Shown here in pieces: positions 1-11,710 of a DNA stretch of 64,000 bases (the stretch's first letter is position 1; every line of letters begins with the position of its first letter). The position numbers and the translations under genes were made by a program. The stretch is from Peromyscus leucopus (Eukaryota > Chordata > Mammalia > Rodentia > Cricetidae): the NCBI RefSeq assembly GCF_004664715.2, contig NC_051070.1, forward strand, positions 70,870,200 to 70,934,199. The letters are read 5' to 3'. The notes under the pieces are model-generated. The model was not told where the DNA came from and made no database searches. It saw nothing but the letters and a program-made list of their open reading frames with translations.

Positions 1-976
1 ATATCATCATGCTCATCAGCTTCATCATTAACTGTGTCTCTAATCCAATCTTCCAAAGGTGCAGATTTTGCCCTTAATGGCCTGATTATTCTTTTGCATG
101 CTGCATTCACATTCTCAAAGGCCAAAGATTCAATTATTGCCTTACTAGCTTCTGAATCTGACACCATTCTCTTTACTGCTGAAGCCAGTCTTTGTAAAAA
201 ATCTGTAAAAGACTCTTTTGGGCCTTGCATCACCTTTGTAAATGACTCAGATTTTTTTCCTGGTTCCTCAACTCTGTCCCATGCATTCAAGGCTGCCGTT
301 CGACATAAAATTAGGGTTTGGACATCATATAAACATTGTGTTTGTACTGAAGCATATTGGCCTTCTCCAATAAGCTGATCCTGGCAAACTTGTATTCCTT
401 TATCCCTCCATTGTTTTTCTATGTTTTTAGCCTCCTCCTTAAGCCAGGTCAGAAATTGAAGTCTCTGGATGGGTTCCAGAACACCTTGTGCAAGGTCCCA
501 CCAGTCCTGTGGTACTATCCTATTATATGTTGACCAAGAGTTTAACATTTGCTTTACATATGGGGAATGCATGCCATAAGATACTATTGCCTCCTTAAAC
601 CTTTTTAAATCCAACATTTCAATTAGAGCCCAAATATTTTGTGTAGCCATTTGATCAGGCATCTGCTGTACCGTTACAGGATAAATTAAGGGTGACTGTG
701 TGAAAACAGGCTTTCTTTCTGCAACCTTATGATCCCGACTTGAAACAACTTCACTGTTAATTTCTTCTGTCTGAATTTTTACAGGTTTAACAAGTTCTTC
801 TAAAGCTGTTATCCTGGCACTTAAATTGACTATCTTTTTAAATATTAAAATGTGGATCAGCATAGTGATAAGCTGCATAATTCCACCAATACTAATATTA
901 TATAGTTCTTCCATTGTCAGACTGCCTAAAATTTCGAACAAAAACCAATTTTCTTCCAATGTACACATAAAACCCA
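1..976 (-). pseudogene. Endogenous betaretrovirus-like gag (partial, interrupted)
   Basis: On the minus strand one reading frame stays open from about position 960 to the window edge. It encodes a retroviral Gag capsid of the ERVK/betaretrovirus type. The major homology region (Q-G-x-x-E...F..R-L) lies at about 186-229, and the preceding capsid N-terminal domain has typical W and P spacing. Gag would normally assemble virus-like particles, but this is an old germline copy. The matrix end is cut by a B1 SINE at about 977-1177, and the rest of gag plus pro and pol lie beyond the window edge, so I cannot judge the whole element. About 300 codons with no stop suggests a fairly young insertion. 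The primer site and LTR at 1680-2129 have the same orientation. Confidence 0.8.
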
Positions 977-1177
977 TGTGTTTTTTTTTTTTTTTTTTTT
1001 TTTTTTTTGGTTTTTCGAGACAGGGTTTCTCTTGTGTAGCTTTGCGCCTTTCCTGGAACTCACTTGGTAACCTAGGTTGGCCTCGAACTCACAGAGATCC
1101 GCCTGTCTCTGCCTCCTGAGTGCTGGGATTAAAGGCGTGCGCCACCACCGCCCAGCGTGCGCCACCACCGCCTGGCC
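977..1177 (-). mobile_element. B1 SINE inserted in ERV gag
   Basis: A run of more than 20 T is followed by the reverse complement of a B1 (7SL-derived) SINE, including the gagacagggtttctc and gctgggattaaaggcg blocks. The gcgccaccaccgcc end is duplicated. Similar short flanks (cccatgtg / cccatttg) may be target-site duplications. It interrupts the 5' part of gag. Confidence 0.9.
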
Positions 1178-1679
1178 CATTTGTTTTTTAATGTGGAAAA
1201 AATTCTCTTTTAGATAGTTTCCTTTAAAATATCTGATATGTTATGACTTACCAAATCTGCATAGAACAGTAGAAATCCGAGGGGATTTTCAAAGCAGCCA
1301 CCTAGTGTCCCAGGTATAAATCCAGAAAGAGAGAGAAAGAGAGGGGGGGAAGAGAGAGAGAGAGAGAGAATGCACAAGAAAGCGTAGCCTGCTAAAGCTT
1401 AAATCCAGCCACGTGTTCCCTCTTGTGCCGAGTCAAGGCTTGGGTCTGGCTTCCTTAAGCTCCGACCACGTGCATTGGCTTTACAGGCAGGGCCCTGTTC
1501 GGCAGGGCAGGTCTGAGTTGTTTGTAGCACCGGCTTTAAGCAAGCTGCTCACAGACCTAGGCCCAGGCTAAGAAGCCGCAGCTCAGACTAGGAAGCCGCC
1601 TGCCGCCTGCCGCCGCCTGCGCCCTTGCGGGAAAGCGGACCTGACGCCAAGCCAAGTGGTTTTTAATGGATTCTTGTCA
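1178..1679 (-). mobile_element. ERV leader between LTR and gag
   Basis: This non-coding stretch lies between the primer-binding site and gag of the minus-strand provirus. It includes a GA-rich simple repeat at about 1322-1370 and a GC-rich part at 1550-1650. I see no gene in it; assignment rests on its position between gag and the primer site. Confidence 0.6.
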
Positions 1680-1691
1680 TGTTGGGCGCCA
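1680..1691 (-). other. Retroviral primer-binding site
   Basis: Read on the minus strand this is TGGCGCCCAACA, which fits the 3' end of a lysine tRNA as used by many betaretroviruses. It lies 8 bases from the CA end of the adjacent LTR, as expected for a provirus. Confidence 0.75.
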
Positions 1692-1699
1692 GATATTGA

Positions 1700-2129
1700 T
1701 GTAATCAACAGTCTTATTAAATAAGAAACACAGAAACAATGTAAAAGATAAAGCCGAGAGGTCAGATCTCAGAGCTAAAATCTCAGCTAAAATCTCACCC
1801 TTCTGCTTGCGGTGTCCCAGCTTCCCAAAAGAGAGCTGTATCCTGTCTGTTCATTTTTTTTATAGTATGTTGGTCTGCCTTCTCATTGGTTGTAAACCCA
1901 AGCACATGACTGCCTCGTCACTGTCTGAATGTACAGCCCCCTAGGTCTTAAAGGCATATGTCTCCAATGCTGGCTGTATCCCTGAACACACAGAGATTTA
2001 TGGGATTAAAGGCGTGTGCTACCACCGCCACACTCTGTCTATGGCTCTAATAGCTCTGACCCCCCGGGCAACTTTATTTATTAACATACAATCAAAATCA
2101 CATTTCAGTACAATTAGAATACCACCACA
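1700..2129 (-). mobile_element. ERVK-type LTR (mys-like) of the minus-strand provirus
   Basis: On the minus strand it starts TGTGGTGGTATTC and ends GTTGATTACA, the usual TG...CA boundaries. A TATA-like box (ACTATAAAA) lies at about 1855-1867, and a B1-derived tail sits in U3 near 2000-2040. It would have driven transcription of the leader and gag leftwards. Family resemblance to cricetid mys/mysTR LTRs is from memory. Its outer end abuts the first base of block A. Confidence 0.75.
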
Positions 2130-2139
2130 CCGTGTCTTT

Positions 2140-3690
2140 TGTAAAGAAGAGATTATTTGATAAGAGCTGAGGACTACACTTAACTGTGGGTACAGTGATA
2201 GATATTTAGAATGTAGTTAGGGATTATGCTGGTTTAGTAAGTTAACAGTTGTATGTTGTCCTGGGTAGTTGACTAAGTTTTCAGTACCAGGCATGGTATT
2301 TCTCTTGTTATTTCTTATGTCCAATTAGAGAGCTTTTGATTGCCACCTATTTATGAGGGCCGCTATTCCATCTATAGGTTTTCATGCCATATTGGTCCTT
2401 GTAGTTTATGGCATCATAGCTGGTTAGAGTAATTGATTGCTTCTAACTTTTGGAAGCTTGCATGTCAACCTCTGGTACCATGAAAGTTAATCATCAGGAG
2501 AAAGACTTCAAGTCTGATCAAGCTGGGATGCTCTGGATCTTGTGTTTCAAATGTATAGTGTCGGCAGCAATAGGGACTCGCTGGCAGCTTCTGGGATGGA
2601 AACCAAGGTCAAGAATACAATAGTCTATAACGTTTTATGAGTCTCTTGAAATTCTGGGACCAATAATTTGAACTAGGGATTCATGTGACTGGTATTGAGC
2701 TTCTTTTTAAAAGTATCTATGGCTCTTGGGGGAAGAATTGTCAGCCCAGATGAAAACAGTTAATGTAAATTGTGTGTGTGTATGTATGCACAGATTTTAT
2801 AATTATGTGTATTTCATGTAGTTTTGGTAAATAGATACTAATATGTTTTCTTATAACTATTTTAGACATTTTTACTGTTATTTCACCCTCCTTGCTCTCT
2901 CTCCTTCTGTGTTGACTTCCCTTTCCCTTCCAAATACCCTGCCCTCATTTTTCCTGTTTCACCCATTAAATTACATTTGTCCTCCTATTCCTTTCTCTAG
3001 TGCTTCTCCCCATGTTCCATTTTGTACCTTTCTGGCTTCTGTGGTTTCTCCAAGTTATACATTTCCCTCTGAAGATTTGGAGTTAGGAGCCTATATAATT
3101 CCCATTGGAGTTACGAGTTCAGTAGCAGAACATGTGGCATTGGTCTTTTTGGGTCTCAGTCAACTCATTCAAAATAATCTTTTCTAGTTCCATCTATCTA
3201 CCTGCAAAGTTTATGATGCAATTTTCCTCTACATTGAAGAATATTTCATAAAGCATAGGGGTCACCTTTTCCTTATTTCATCAATTGAAGGACATTTAGT
3301 TGTTTTCATTACCTAGTAACTGTGAACAGAGCAGCAATGAATATAGCTAATTAAGTATCTGTGGAGCAGGATGTAGAGTTCTTTAGACATATACCAAGAA
3401 GTGGCATTGCTGGGTCATGTGGTAGATTTTGTCTTTAGTGTTTTAAAGATTCTCCACAATGGTTTCCAGAGTACCTGCACCAATTTTTGTTCCCCCAACA
3501 AGTGAATGAGGGTTCCTTTCCCCCTACAATCTCCCCCAGGCTTTGTTGTCAGTTGTATATATTGATTTGAGATACTCTAACTGGGGTGGGATGAAATCTC
3601 AAAGTTGTTTTAATTTGCATTTTTCTAATTGCTAATGATGATGAACAATTTTGAGATCTTTCTTGGCCATTTTTATTTTTCCTTTTGATA
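2140..3690 (-). mobile_element. LINE-1 (Lx-like) 3' part
   Basis: Reverse complement of rodent L1 3' UTR and the end of ORF2, for example the segments around agcattgctgggtcatgtgg and ccacaatggtttccagagta. It is heavily mutated. The same element is in block B at about 43960-45560, so it predates the duplication. Confidence 0.8.
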
Positions 3691-3798
3691 ACTCCATCTA
3701 GACAGTCTTGTCTTCTGACCATCTGCATCTTCTTCACCAGGAAGTGATGATGTGTAAAGGGCTGGTTTCCTGAAGTCACTTTTGTTGGTGGTGTCAGT

Positions 3799-3812
3799 CC
3801 ACTAGGGGGCAC
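3799..3812 (+). promoter_or_regulatory. CTCF-like motif, forward, left of cassette A
   Basis: CCACTAGGGGGCAC fits the core CTCF consensus CCASYAGRKGGCRS at all 14 positions. It is conserved in block B at 45663. Binding is inferred from sequence only. Confidence 0.6.
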
Positions 3813-4170
3813 TGCAGGGTTCCTAGAAACTTCTTTTTCTTAAGGTGCCTAGAGGTTTGAAGAGCTGAGAAGAGACATAATGTAATCCACTCACAAAGCA
3901 AGGAGTAGGGGTGACTGCCTGGAGTTCACCAGATATTTAGCTCCTAATCATTCTATATAAAACCATAGATATCTAGAGCCTGTTCACTGGATCCCATGTG
4001 CCTATAAATCTATTTTAAGAACAATTCTCTCAACAATATTGAATCTCACTGGGCATTATAATGATGAACAATCAAGAGAGAACAACTTCACTGTTTCATT
4101 TTTAAAAAGTTTCATTTTGAAAATCCCCCAAATTCAAAGAACTAGAAATTATTCCAGTACACTTTATAAC

Positions 4171-4173
4171 ACA

Positions 4174-4239
<66 letters not shown>

Positions 4240-4280
4240 AAGACAGAGAGAGACAGAGACAGAGACAGAGAGACAGAGAC
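4171..4280. repeat. (CA)n-(GA)n microsatellite
   Basis: About 22 bases of CA are followed by about 90 bases of GA/GACA-type repeat. The block B counterpart at 46034-46128 has a longer CA part and a shorter GA part. Confidence 0.95.
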
Positions 4281-4793
4281 AGAACATATACTCTAAACTA
4301 AAAAGAAAAAGAACAACTACATGAAAAAAACTGGAAAATCTTAGGTATGAAAAATAAAAGGAATAGGGCCTCACTGAACTTGAGCTAGCATTCACAGCCT
4401 GATTAGAATCAGCTGTATTTTCCTGTACAGCAGTTCAAAACAACTAGGCAGAAGGCAAGTGATGGAAAAAAATCAGGGTGGAAACATGGCCAGCCTTGTT
4501 TTTTTTTAGTCAACAAAACTGTCATTGGGAACATTTTTTTATGCACATGATGATTTGCTAATATCAAGAGGATCATTGCATGCTGATTTTTTATATTGTG
4601 TAATTTAAGAATCCTACTAGCACTTTCTCACTCAGTGTATTAACCACACTTATGGGAGGGCCTGTTCCCAGCAGTAGGTGGCCAACACAGAATGAACCCA
4701 ATGATGTTTTATATCACATTGCATAGTTTGTATGTTCTTTTTGGTCCTATTGAATTTTTATCGGTATTATATGGTTTCCTATCATGTTTTTAT

Positions 4794-4794
<1 letters not shown>

Positions 4795-4837
<43 letters not shown>
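4795..4837. repeat. (GT)n microsatellite
   Basis: A nearly pure GT run, matched in block B at about 46645-46687. Confidence 0.95.
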
Positions 4838-4838
<1 letters not shown>

Positions 4839-5386
4839 CTTCATTATTGTTTTTAAATTCTGGTGTGGGGATTTTTTGTTTGTTTGCCTGCTTGTTTTCT
4901 TTCTAAAGAGAGGCAAAAAGAAAGGTCATGCAGTTGGTTGGGTGAGAATGTGGGAGAGGTCTGAGAGGAATTGGAGGAGAGGGGACTAGGATCATAATAT
5001 ATTGTATAAAATTCTTTTAGAAGATTAAAAAAATAGTGCTAAGATCTTTCAAGGATCTGCTTAAGCCACAGGAGCTCTTAGGTTTCATACCAGTATTTTG
5101 CATTTATGTATTCCCCTTCCTCACACAATTTTTTCCCAAGTCCTCTTCTAATAAGTGTTACATCAGAAATATACTGTCCTGGGACCTGCATATTGGCCTA
5201 CACAGTTGTGGAGCATTTTCAGTGCAGAGTCATGTGGTGGAGGTAGGTGGGGTTTCTTGTTCAGATGAAAGAGGAAGGCAGGTGATTTGGAGAGAACCTG
5301 TTGTGTGTAAGCACAAGTGTGTCTGCCCACAAGACTCGACACCCTCATATCTGGAGAGAAGACACTCCAGAAATTGGACAGGGGCC

Positions 5387-5893
5387 ATGGAGAGGAACCT
5401 GGGAGCTGTGCTGGGGATTCTGTGGGTGTGGATTTGCTGTGAGTTGTGCTCACCTAAGCTGCTTTAGGGATTCTCCAGAAATGTCAGTGGTGGAGGGGAT
5501 GAGCCAACCCAAAGCTCCTGTGCAGTCATCCTCATGGTGTCTCCTGGGACATTAGACAGGTGTGGGTGAAAACTTCTCACTGATTCTGGTTTGCTTTTGT
5601 TTCCCAACAGGGGTGAGAGGAGTTGAGGTGGAGCAGAGTCCTTCAGCCCTGAGTCTCCAGGAGGGAACCAGTTCTGCTCTGAGATGCAATTTTTCTACCA
5701 CCATGAAAAGTGTGCAATGGTTCCAGCAGAATCCCAGGGGCAGCCTCACCAATCTTTTTTACCTGGCTCCAGGAACAAAGGAGAATGGGAGGTTAAAGTC
5801 AACATTCAACTCCAAGGAGAGCTACAGCACGCTGCACATCAGGGCTGCCCAGCTGGAGGACTCAGGCACCTACCTACCTCTGTGCTGCAGAAG
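5387..5893 (+). pseudogene. Trav4: TRA V segment, Trav4-like, frameshifted (block A)
   Basis: The leader exon is 5387-5438 (MERNLGAVLGILWVWIC, donor GT at 5439) and the V exon is 5611-5893 (acceptor cccaacag). After rearrangement it would give the variable domain of a TCR alpha chain on the T-cell surface. The first cysteine (LRCNF), the tryptophan (QWFQQ) and the DSGTY motif are present. A 4-bp tandem duplication of TACC at 5871-5878, just before the second cysteine, shifts the frame, so the exon reads TYLPLCCRS instead of TYLCAAE. The block B copy lacks it. Subgroup is judged from similarity to mouse Trav4. A CACAGTG heptamer follows directly, so the segment could still recombine. Confidence 0.88.
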
Positions 5894-5932
5894 CACAGTG
5901 CTTCCAGCAAGCCTGAAGCCTGACACCAAACT
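5894..5932 (+). other. 23-RSS of Trav4-like segment A
   Basis: Heptamer CACAGTG (5894-5900), 23-bp spacer, then the weak nonamer CACCAAACT (5924-5932). The heptamer is consensus; the nonamer keeps only the AAAC core. Confidence 0.85.
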
Positions 5933-7519
5933 GCAGCTGTGTGTGCAGCTACAGCTCTGACACAGGCAGACTCTGCAGCAGCTTTTACACCGTTCTGGCT
6001 TCATTATATCTCTACCAGTTACAAAGAAAATGTGAGGAAATAGAACAATATTGTTGTAGAAGTTCACACTTAAATTCAGTTGATATGATACTGACTTGTA
6101 CAAGGATAAATGTTCCAAAAAATGAAAAAAAGAATTCTATAACACATGATGACTATCAAAAAAGGACAAATGTTCATAAACATCAGCCTACATAACTAAA
6201 ATCTACGCTTTATCAAATGCTTGTGCTAATGTCATAAAATATAAACCCCCCTTACACACTCCACAATCAATTCTGTCTTTTCTCAACATTGGAAACTCTG
6301 AGCAACTGTTTCCATCCTGTGTTTAAAGAGCATGAGACAACACTTCCAGCTATTCTGCTCAATATGAAGTTGATAAAAGAATTAAATTTGAAGATCTAAT
6401 ATATCAATTTGTAGAATGGCAAGGCAAATAAATCTTATTAACCTAGACACGATTTCAACAATATTTTGATATTTTAAAATATATAATACATTATGCAACA
6501 TAAAACAAATATTTCACATCAAAAATTATGAGAGCCAAAAGATAAATGACCAACTAGAGAGACGTATTTGCAATTTGCATTACAATAATACAGCAATTGA
6601 TTCTACAAAATATTTATATATTTGCAATGTAATATACAAAAGCAAAATTTCTCTCTAAAACACTTCCTTCAAAAGAAAAACTTGAAACCTCCTAAGGTCA
6701 CTCAATAGGGGAATAATTAGTTATACAGTAATTAAAAGTGATCCAAACACTGCAGTTTCCCAAGTGTTGGCAGATTATATTCCACAGTTGAAAAACTCTG
6801 ATCTGCAATTTGTCTCTGTAAGGAACTGGAAAGCAGCCATGTTCCTTCATTCCTGAATTGTCTGTCCATCATGTTTTCACTTTGAAACAGCACTGAGTGG
6901 TTACAACAGTGACTGGACTGGCTAAAACATTTACTTTCTAAAGCTTCACAAATTCACTGATCCCTTTGTGATTTATTCAGCTTCATCCCCATTGTAACTA
7001 CATCTGTTTCAAATATAGATTATCTGAGCTTCCAGGATAATAAACATTTCCTAATTGTCAATAACATTTATGTGAGCATGGCTAGAAGTGTCGACACTAG
7101 AAATGACAGATTCTACAGTAGGAATTACTAATTCAGTCATCTCAGAGAATTCACAAATAGCAACCACCATAATCCTAGATTCTTGATAGTGTGTGGTATG
7201 GAATTAGGTGAGATTGGAATATATTAATTAGGCACAGAATATATTAATTAGACAACACATTAAAAAGGTTGTCTGATAGATGTTGGTAGATGTTTTTCCT
7301 AATCTCATTCCTGATTAATCTGGACTTGAAAGTTTTATCTAATGAACAAAGGAGCTTAAGGACTACAGAGAGCAGTTTTAAAAGCTTTCTAGACAAGATG
7401 TACAATAAACTTTAAAAAACAGTATAAATATTACTTTCTTCTATAAATCCTTAAAATCAAAATCAAAATTCAAGTTAAATCAAAATATAAGACACAAAAG
7501 AATTGTATCAATTGAGAAA
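5933..7519. other. Intergenic, AT-rich, no gene seen
   Basis: Unique-looking AT-rich sequence conserved in block B (47792-48462 and 50756-51590). The part from about 6690 onward may be the 3' part of the retrocopied transcript that continues into the Cep290-like pseudogene, but I found no poly(A) tail to prove it. Confidence 0.5.
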
Positions 7520-8905
7520 AAGCACCTTCCATTCTTCTACATTTGTCTCGACAGTCATCATGACTGGTTCATCCTCTCCATCCCACCCTTTCAGAAGGCC
7601 TGTGAGCTCTCACACCTGAAGTTGACAATGCCCATTCTCTTTTTAAATCCGGTCCACAATAGTATCTTCCCGTTGTACAATAGCTTTTGTCCCATTACAG
7701 TCATCAGTCATCATCTCCATTTCCCGTACTGAGTCTTTTAGATTTCTTTCTCATTTCTCAGTTCTAAACTTGAAGTTTCTCACTAGCTCCCATTAAGGTC
7801 TGAATTTCGTCAGAATGTTAAACAAGTTCACAGATCTTTTTAGATAATTGAAATCAGTTGTCACCGTCTCCTCCTCTTCCTGATGAAGTGATTCCTTTTG
7901 TGAATCTTAAGCTGTTCAATAACTTCCTAATTTGCTGTTTCTGCCTCTTCATTGAAAAAGCCAGTTGATCATTGACTTTCTTCTCTTTATGTGACTTTTT
8001 TCCCACATTCTTTAACTTCCTGTCTTTTTATTCCAACTGGTTTTCTGTAGCTGGAGGGCTTCTCTCCAGGTTCCACCAAGCCCCGCAGTCCCACAATACA
8101 TGTATAAAATAATCACTCAGACGCTTATATTACTTACAAACTGTATGGCCGTGGCAGGCTTCTTGCTAACTGTTCTTTTATCTTAAATTAACCCATTTTT
8201 ATAAATCTATACCTTGCCACGTGGCTGGTGGCTTACCGGCGTCTTACATGTTGCTTATCCTGGCGGTGGCTGCAATGTGTCTACCTCCTTCTTCCTGTTT
8301 CCCCAATTCTCCTCTCTCCTTGTCCCGCCTATGCTTCCTGCCTGGTCACTGGCCATCAGTGTTTTATTTATATAGAGTGATATCCACAGCAGTTTTCATG
8401 TCGGAGAATTTCATCATGTAAAAACCAAGTATCACATCCACCTCTTGAGCCACCTCCAGCTCATTTTCCAGTCTCATTTCTTTTGTGTTTAGTTGATTTT
8501 CATGTTTGCTCCTCCTTCTCCAGCCTGTTCAACTTCTTCAAAGCCAGCTCTGCTTCTGATACTGTCACCTTCATCAGTGACCGAGTAATTCTGAAGAGAG
8601 GTACCATGTTTTCATCTTCATCTTTTACTTTATCTGCTTCCACCTTCACTGAGGCAATCGAAGAATTATCTGCCAACAATTCTCCAGTGGCAGGCCATAT
8701 GGATTGGATTTGACTATTTCTTTCCAGTGTATATTAAGTGACATCTTGAATTCTTTCACTGTCTTTCCCTTCTAAACCAAGCTTTGCAACCGGGGCCAGT
8801 CACTCATCTATAGCAACCACCACTCCTGGTTCAGCCCCAGGCCAGCTTCTCTTTTCTTAGAGCCACCCTCACGCACTTGGACTCCCACCAACTCTTCCTG
8901 AACAA
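7520..8905 (-). pseudogene. Cep290: Processed pseudogene of the Cep290 5' part (block A)
   Basis: Read on the minus strand in shifting frames, it matches the N-terminal coiled-coil part of CEP290, a centrosome and cilium transition-zone protein. Recognisable pieces are LFRITRSLMKV near 8600, the LENELE region near 8450-8480, and VEEWK near 7530, in the order of the mRNA with no introns between. Many stops and frameshifts make it dead. It ends after roughly the first 370 codons of a very large gene, so it came from a truncated or prematurely polyadenylated transcript. An LTR (8046-8391) splits it. The copy in block B at 51590-52815 shows that it predates the duplication. Identification is from memory of the CEP290 sequence. 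Confidence 0.78.
8046..8391 (-). mobile_element. Solo ERVK-type LTR, private to block A
   Basis: TGTAG...CACAGCA boundaries (sense strand minus) are flanked by a 6-bp duplication gttttc at 8040-8045 and 8392-8397. The empty site is in block B near 52190. It belongs to the same family as 42376-42727 and 55927-56321. Confidence 0.85.
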
Positions 8906-9045
8906 GTCAAAGCACAGTGATTGCTAGGTGACACCATGCCTTGCCTTGATATTTTCCATATAAGTTACAACACTTTTCAGTTGCTAAACTAATTTTAACG
9001 CAGTGCAAACTCTGTTGTGTTTTATAATAATCTAGGCCACTTTTT

Positions 9046-10690
9046 CTGTATTTCTGGATTACATTATCGATTTATATATGTTGAACAATCCTTGGATCTC
9101 TGGGATGAAGCCTACTTCATTACAGTAGATGATTCTTTTTTAATGTATCTTGTATTCAGTGTACAAGCATTTTTTGAGAATTTTTCATCTATGTTCATAA
9201 CAGATATTGATGTGTAATTTTCTGTCTTTTTTGCATCTTTGTGTGTTTAAATGTCAGGGTAATTAGGTTCACATAAAGAGAATTAGATAGTAGTCTTCTG
9301 CTTCTACTTTTTGGTATAATTTGGAGTTGGGGCTAGTAATGAGTTGTTCAGTTTCCATGAATTTGTGCATTTTCTGTTGTTTCTGATATGCACGAATCCT
9401 ATTTTTAATCTAATTTGTTGGTCTCTTTCTTTTTATCAGGGAATTGAAACCATTAATATTCAGAGTTATCCATGAGCAGTGTTCATTGGTCCCTGTTATT
9501 TATTGCTGTGGTGTGTATTTCCATCCTCTTTTGATTTGCTGCTCTGGAATTATTTATTCTTTGTGCTTTTCTTGGGTGTGGTTAATCTCTTAATATTTCT
9601 TTCTGTCATCTTCTGTAGCGCTGGATTGGTAAGTAGATACTACTTAAATTTGGATTTATCTTGGAAGGTTTTTGTTTCTTTATCAATTATGATTGATGGT
9701 TTTCCTGGTTTTAGTAGTATGGGCTGGCATCTGTCTCTCAAAGTTTGTGTTACATCTGTCCAAGCTCTTCTGGCCTTTATAGTCTCAAGTGAAGTGTCAG
9801 TTATTATTATACTGTGTTTGCCTTCATATGTTACTTAGTCTTTTTCCTTTCAGTTTTTAATATACTTTCTTTCTTCTGTAAAGTCAATGTTTTGATTATA
9901 ATGAGTCAACAGAGAATTTCTTTTCTGGTCCAGTCTATTTGGTGTTCTGTATGCTTTTTGTACCTTGATAGGTACCTTCTTATTTATGTCTGAGAAATTT
10001 TCTTCTATGATTTTGTTGAAAATATTTATGTACCAATGACTTAGATTTCTTCTCTTTCCTCTATCTATGCTATTTGTAGATTCAGTCTTTTCATGGTGTC
10101 TCTGATTTCCTGGATATTTCATCCTAGGATTTTTGTAAATTTAAGATTTTGTTTGACTGAGATGTCCATTTCTTTTACCTTGTCTTCAATGCCTGAGAGT
10201 CTCTCTTCTATGTCTTCTGCTCTGTTGGTGAACCTCTGAGGCTTTGGTTTGATGTCCTAAATTTTTCATTTCCACTTTTATCTCACTTAGTGTTTTCTTC
10301 AGTGATTATATTTCTACTTGCATATCTTGAACTGTTTTCTATATTTTATTCCACTGTTTGTGGTTTCAAAGATTTTACTAAGGGATTTATTCATATCCTC
10401 TTAATGGTCCTTGGGCAAATTCATTATATGTATTTTCGATTACCTTGTCTTGTGGTTTAGCTCTATTGCATTTCCAGGATCAATTGTACACTAGGGTTAC
10501 TGGATTCTGGTGGAGATATACTGTCTTTTCTATTAATGATTGTGTTTTGTGCAGGTGTTTGGTGTTGGGATAATGTTGTTTCTATGTTTTGATATCTGGT
10601 ATTGCCTTTGTTTAGTGAGTGTTTCCTTTCTCAGTTTCTGCTGAAACTTCTTGGTCTTAGTGAATTATTGTTATTATTGGTTGCCTAGTA
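9046..10690 (-). mobile_element. LINE-1 remnant, absent from block B
   Basis: Reverse complement of L1 ORF2 reverse-transcriptase sequence at the left (ggattacattatcgatttat), passing to ORF1-side sequence at the right. It is full of stops and has internal deletions. Block B has unrelated DNA (about 52997-53866) at the matching place, so one or both copies changed after the duplication. Confidence 0.75.
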
Positions 10691-10779
10691 GCAGGTGTTT
10701 CTGTGGGCCAACATGTGACAGAAAGGAATAGATGTGGCCTAGGATAAAATGCTGAGAGAGACTCCAGTAACAAGCTAAG

Positions 10780-11710
10780 GAGATCCTGTTCATACCTAGA
10801 GGTGAGATCCACAGGGAGTTTGGATGAAGTAGGTTGCAGTAAGGCAATGAATGATGTGGAGAGATGGAGTTGAAAATACTAGGGACCTTGGGTCTGACCC
10901 AAGAGATGCAGTGTCCAGTGAATGAAGTTCAGTAAGGGACCTGTGAGCAGGTTGTTACCAGGCTGATGATGAGAATGGAGAGACAGTAATGAAGGACAGG
11001 AAGGATAGAGTGAATAACCTATATAACTGGCCATGAGTCCCTGCCAGTGTGGTCACTAAGGTAGAAACTGTTTTATATGTTGGAGGGTGGCATGAAGGAA
11101 AGGGGATGGACTAGAGGGGATGCTGAGAGGATCCACAGGAAGGAGGGAAGCTGAGTCCTCCAAAGGGTCAGGTGGGGAATGGAAGCAGAGAGGAATGACA
11201 GGACCCTACTATAGTCTGCAACAGGGTTGGGATGACACTGGGAAAACTGCAATGTAGGACATCAAGGAAAGTGAAGATGGACTACGTGCTGCCCAGGCAA
11301 GTATGGCTAGCAGGCTCCCAGTTGGAGTGTCTCTACTGTCATGTGACACAAAGCAATGGTGGTGAGTTAGGAAAGGAAATGCAGCAAGGATCTGCTGAGT
11401 CATCAGTGAATGGAGGAAGAGTGAGACAACAGGTAAATGGTCAATTACAGGGCTGGGGATGGCACCGGGGGAACTGAAACGGAGGGCAGGAAGGACAGTG
11501 AAGATGGCCTTCTGCTTCCCAAGCCTGTGAGTAGACTGGGTTCCCAGACAGACAGTGTTTGTAGCTGTTCACAGTTGACAGGAAGGAAAGGCAATGGGCT
11601 AGAGCAGGGGGTGCTGGGAGGGTCCACAGGAAGGAGAAGAGATGGGTTAGTGCAAGGTTTGGAGGATTCTCCAGGGAATCCACCCCTGCTCTTCTATCAG
11701 TGATTCAGTG
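10780..11710. repeat. Degenerate ~230-270 bp tandem repeat, three units
   Basis: Units begin near 10962, 11230 and 11456. Each contains a GATG(A/G)(C/G)A..GG start, an ACAGGAAGGA(C/T)AG-like block, a CCCAG block and a GGGCTAGA/GGACTAGA block. They are clearly diverged. The array recurs in block B at about 53880-54790. I do not recognise the family, and short open frames in it are not gene-like. Confidence 0.65.

Noticed and set aside
926..1180. 84-codon minus-strand open frame
   Set aside because: It lies over a B1 SINE and its poly(T) tail.
4039..4395. Open frames with long His-Thr or Arg-Glu / Ser-Leu repeats
   Set aside because: Translations of CA/GA microsatellites; not genes.
8221..8421. 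Signal-peptide-like 66-codon frame
   Set aside because: It lies within a solo LTR; similar frames recur in the other LTR copies.
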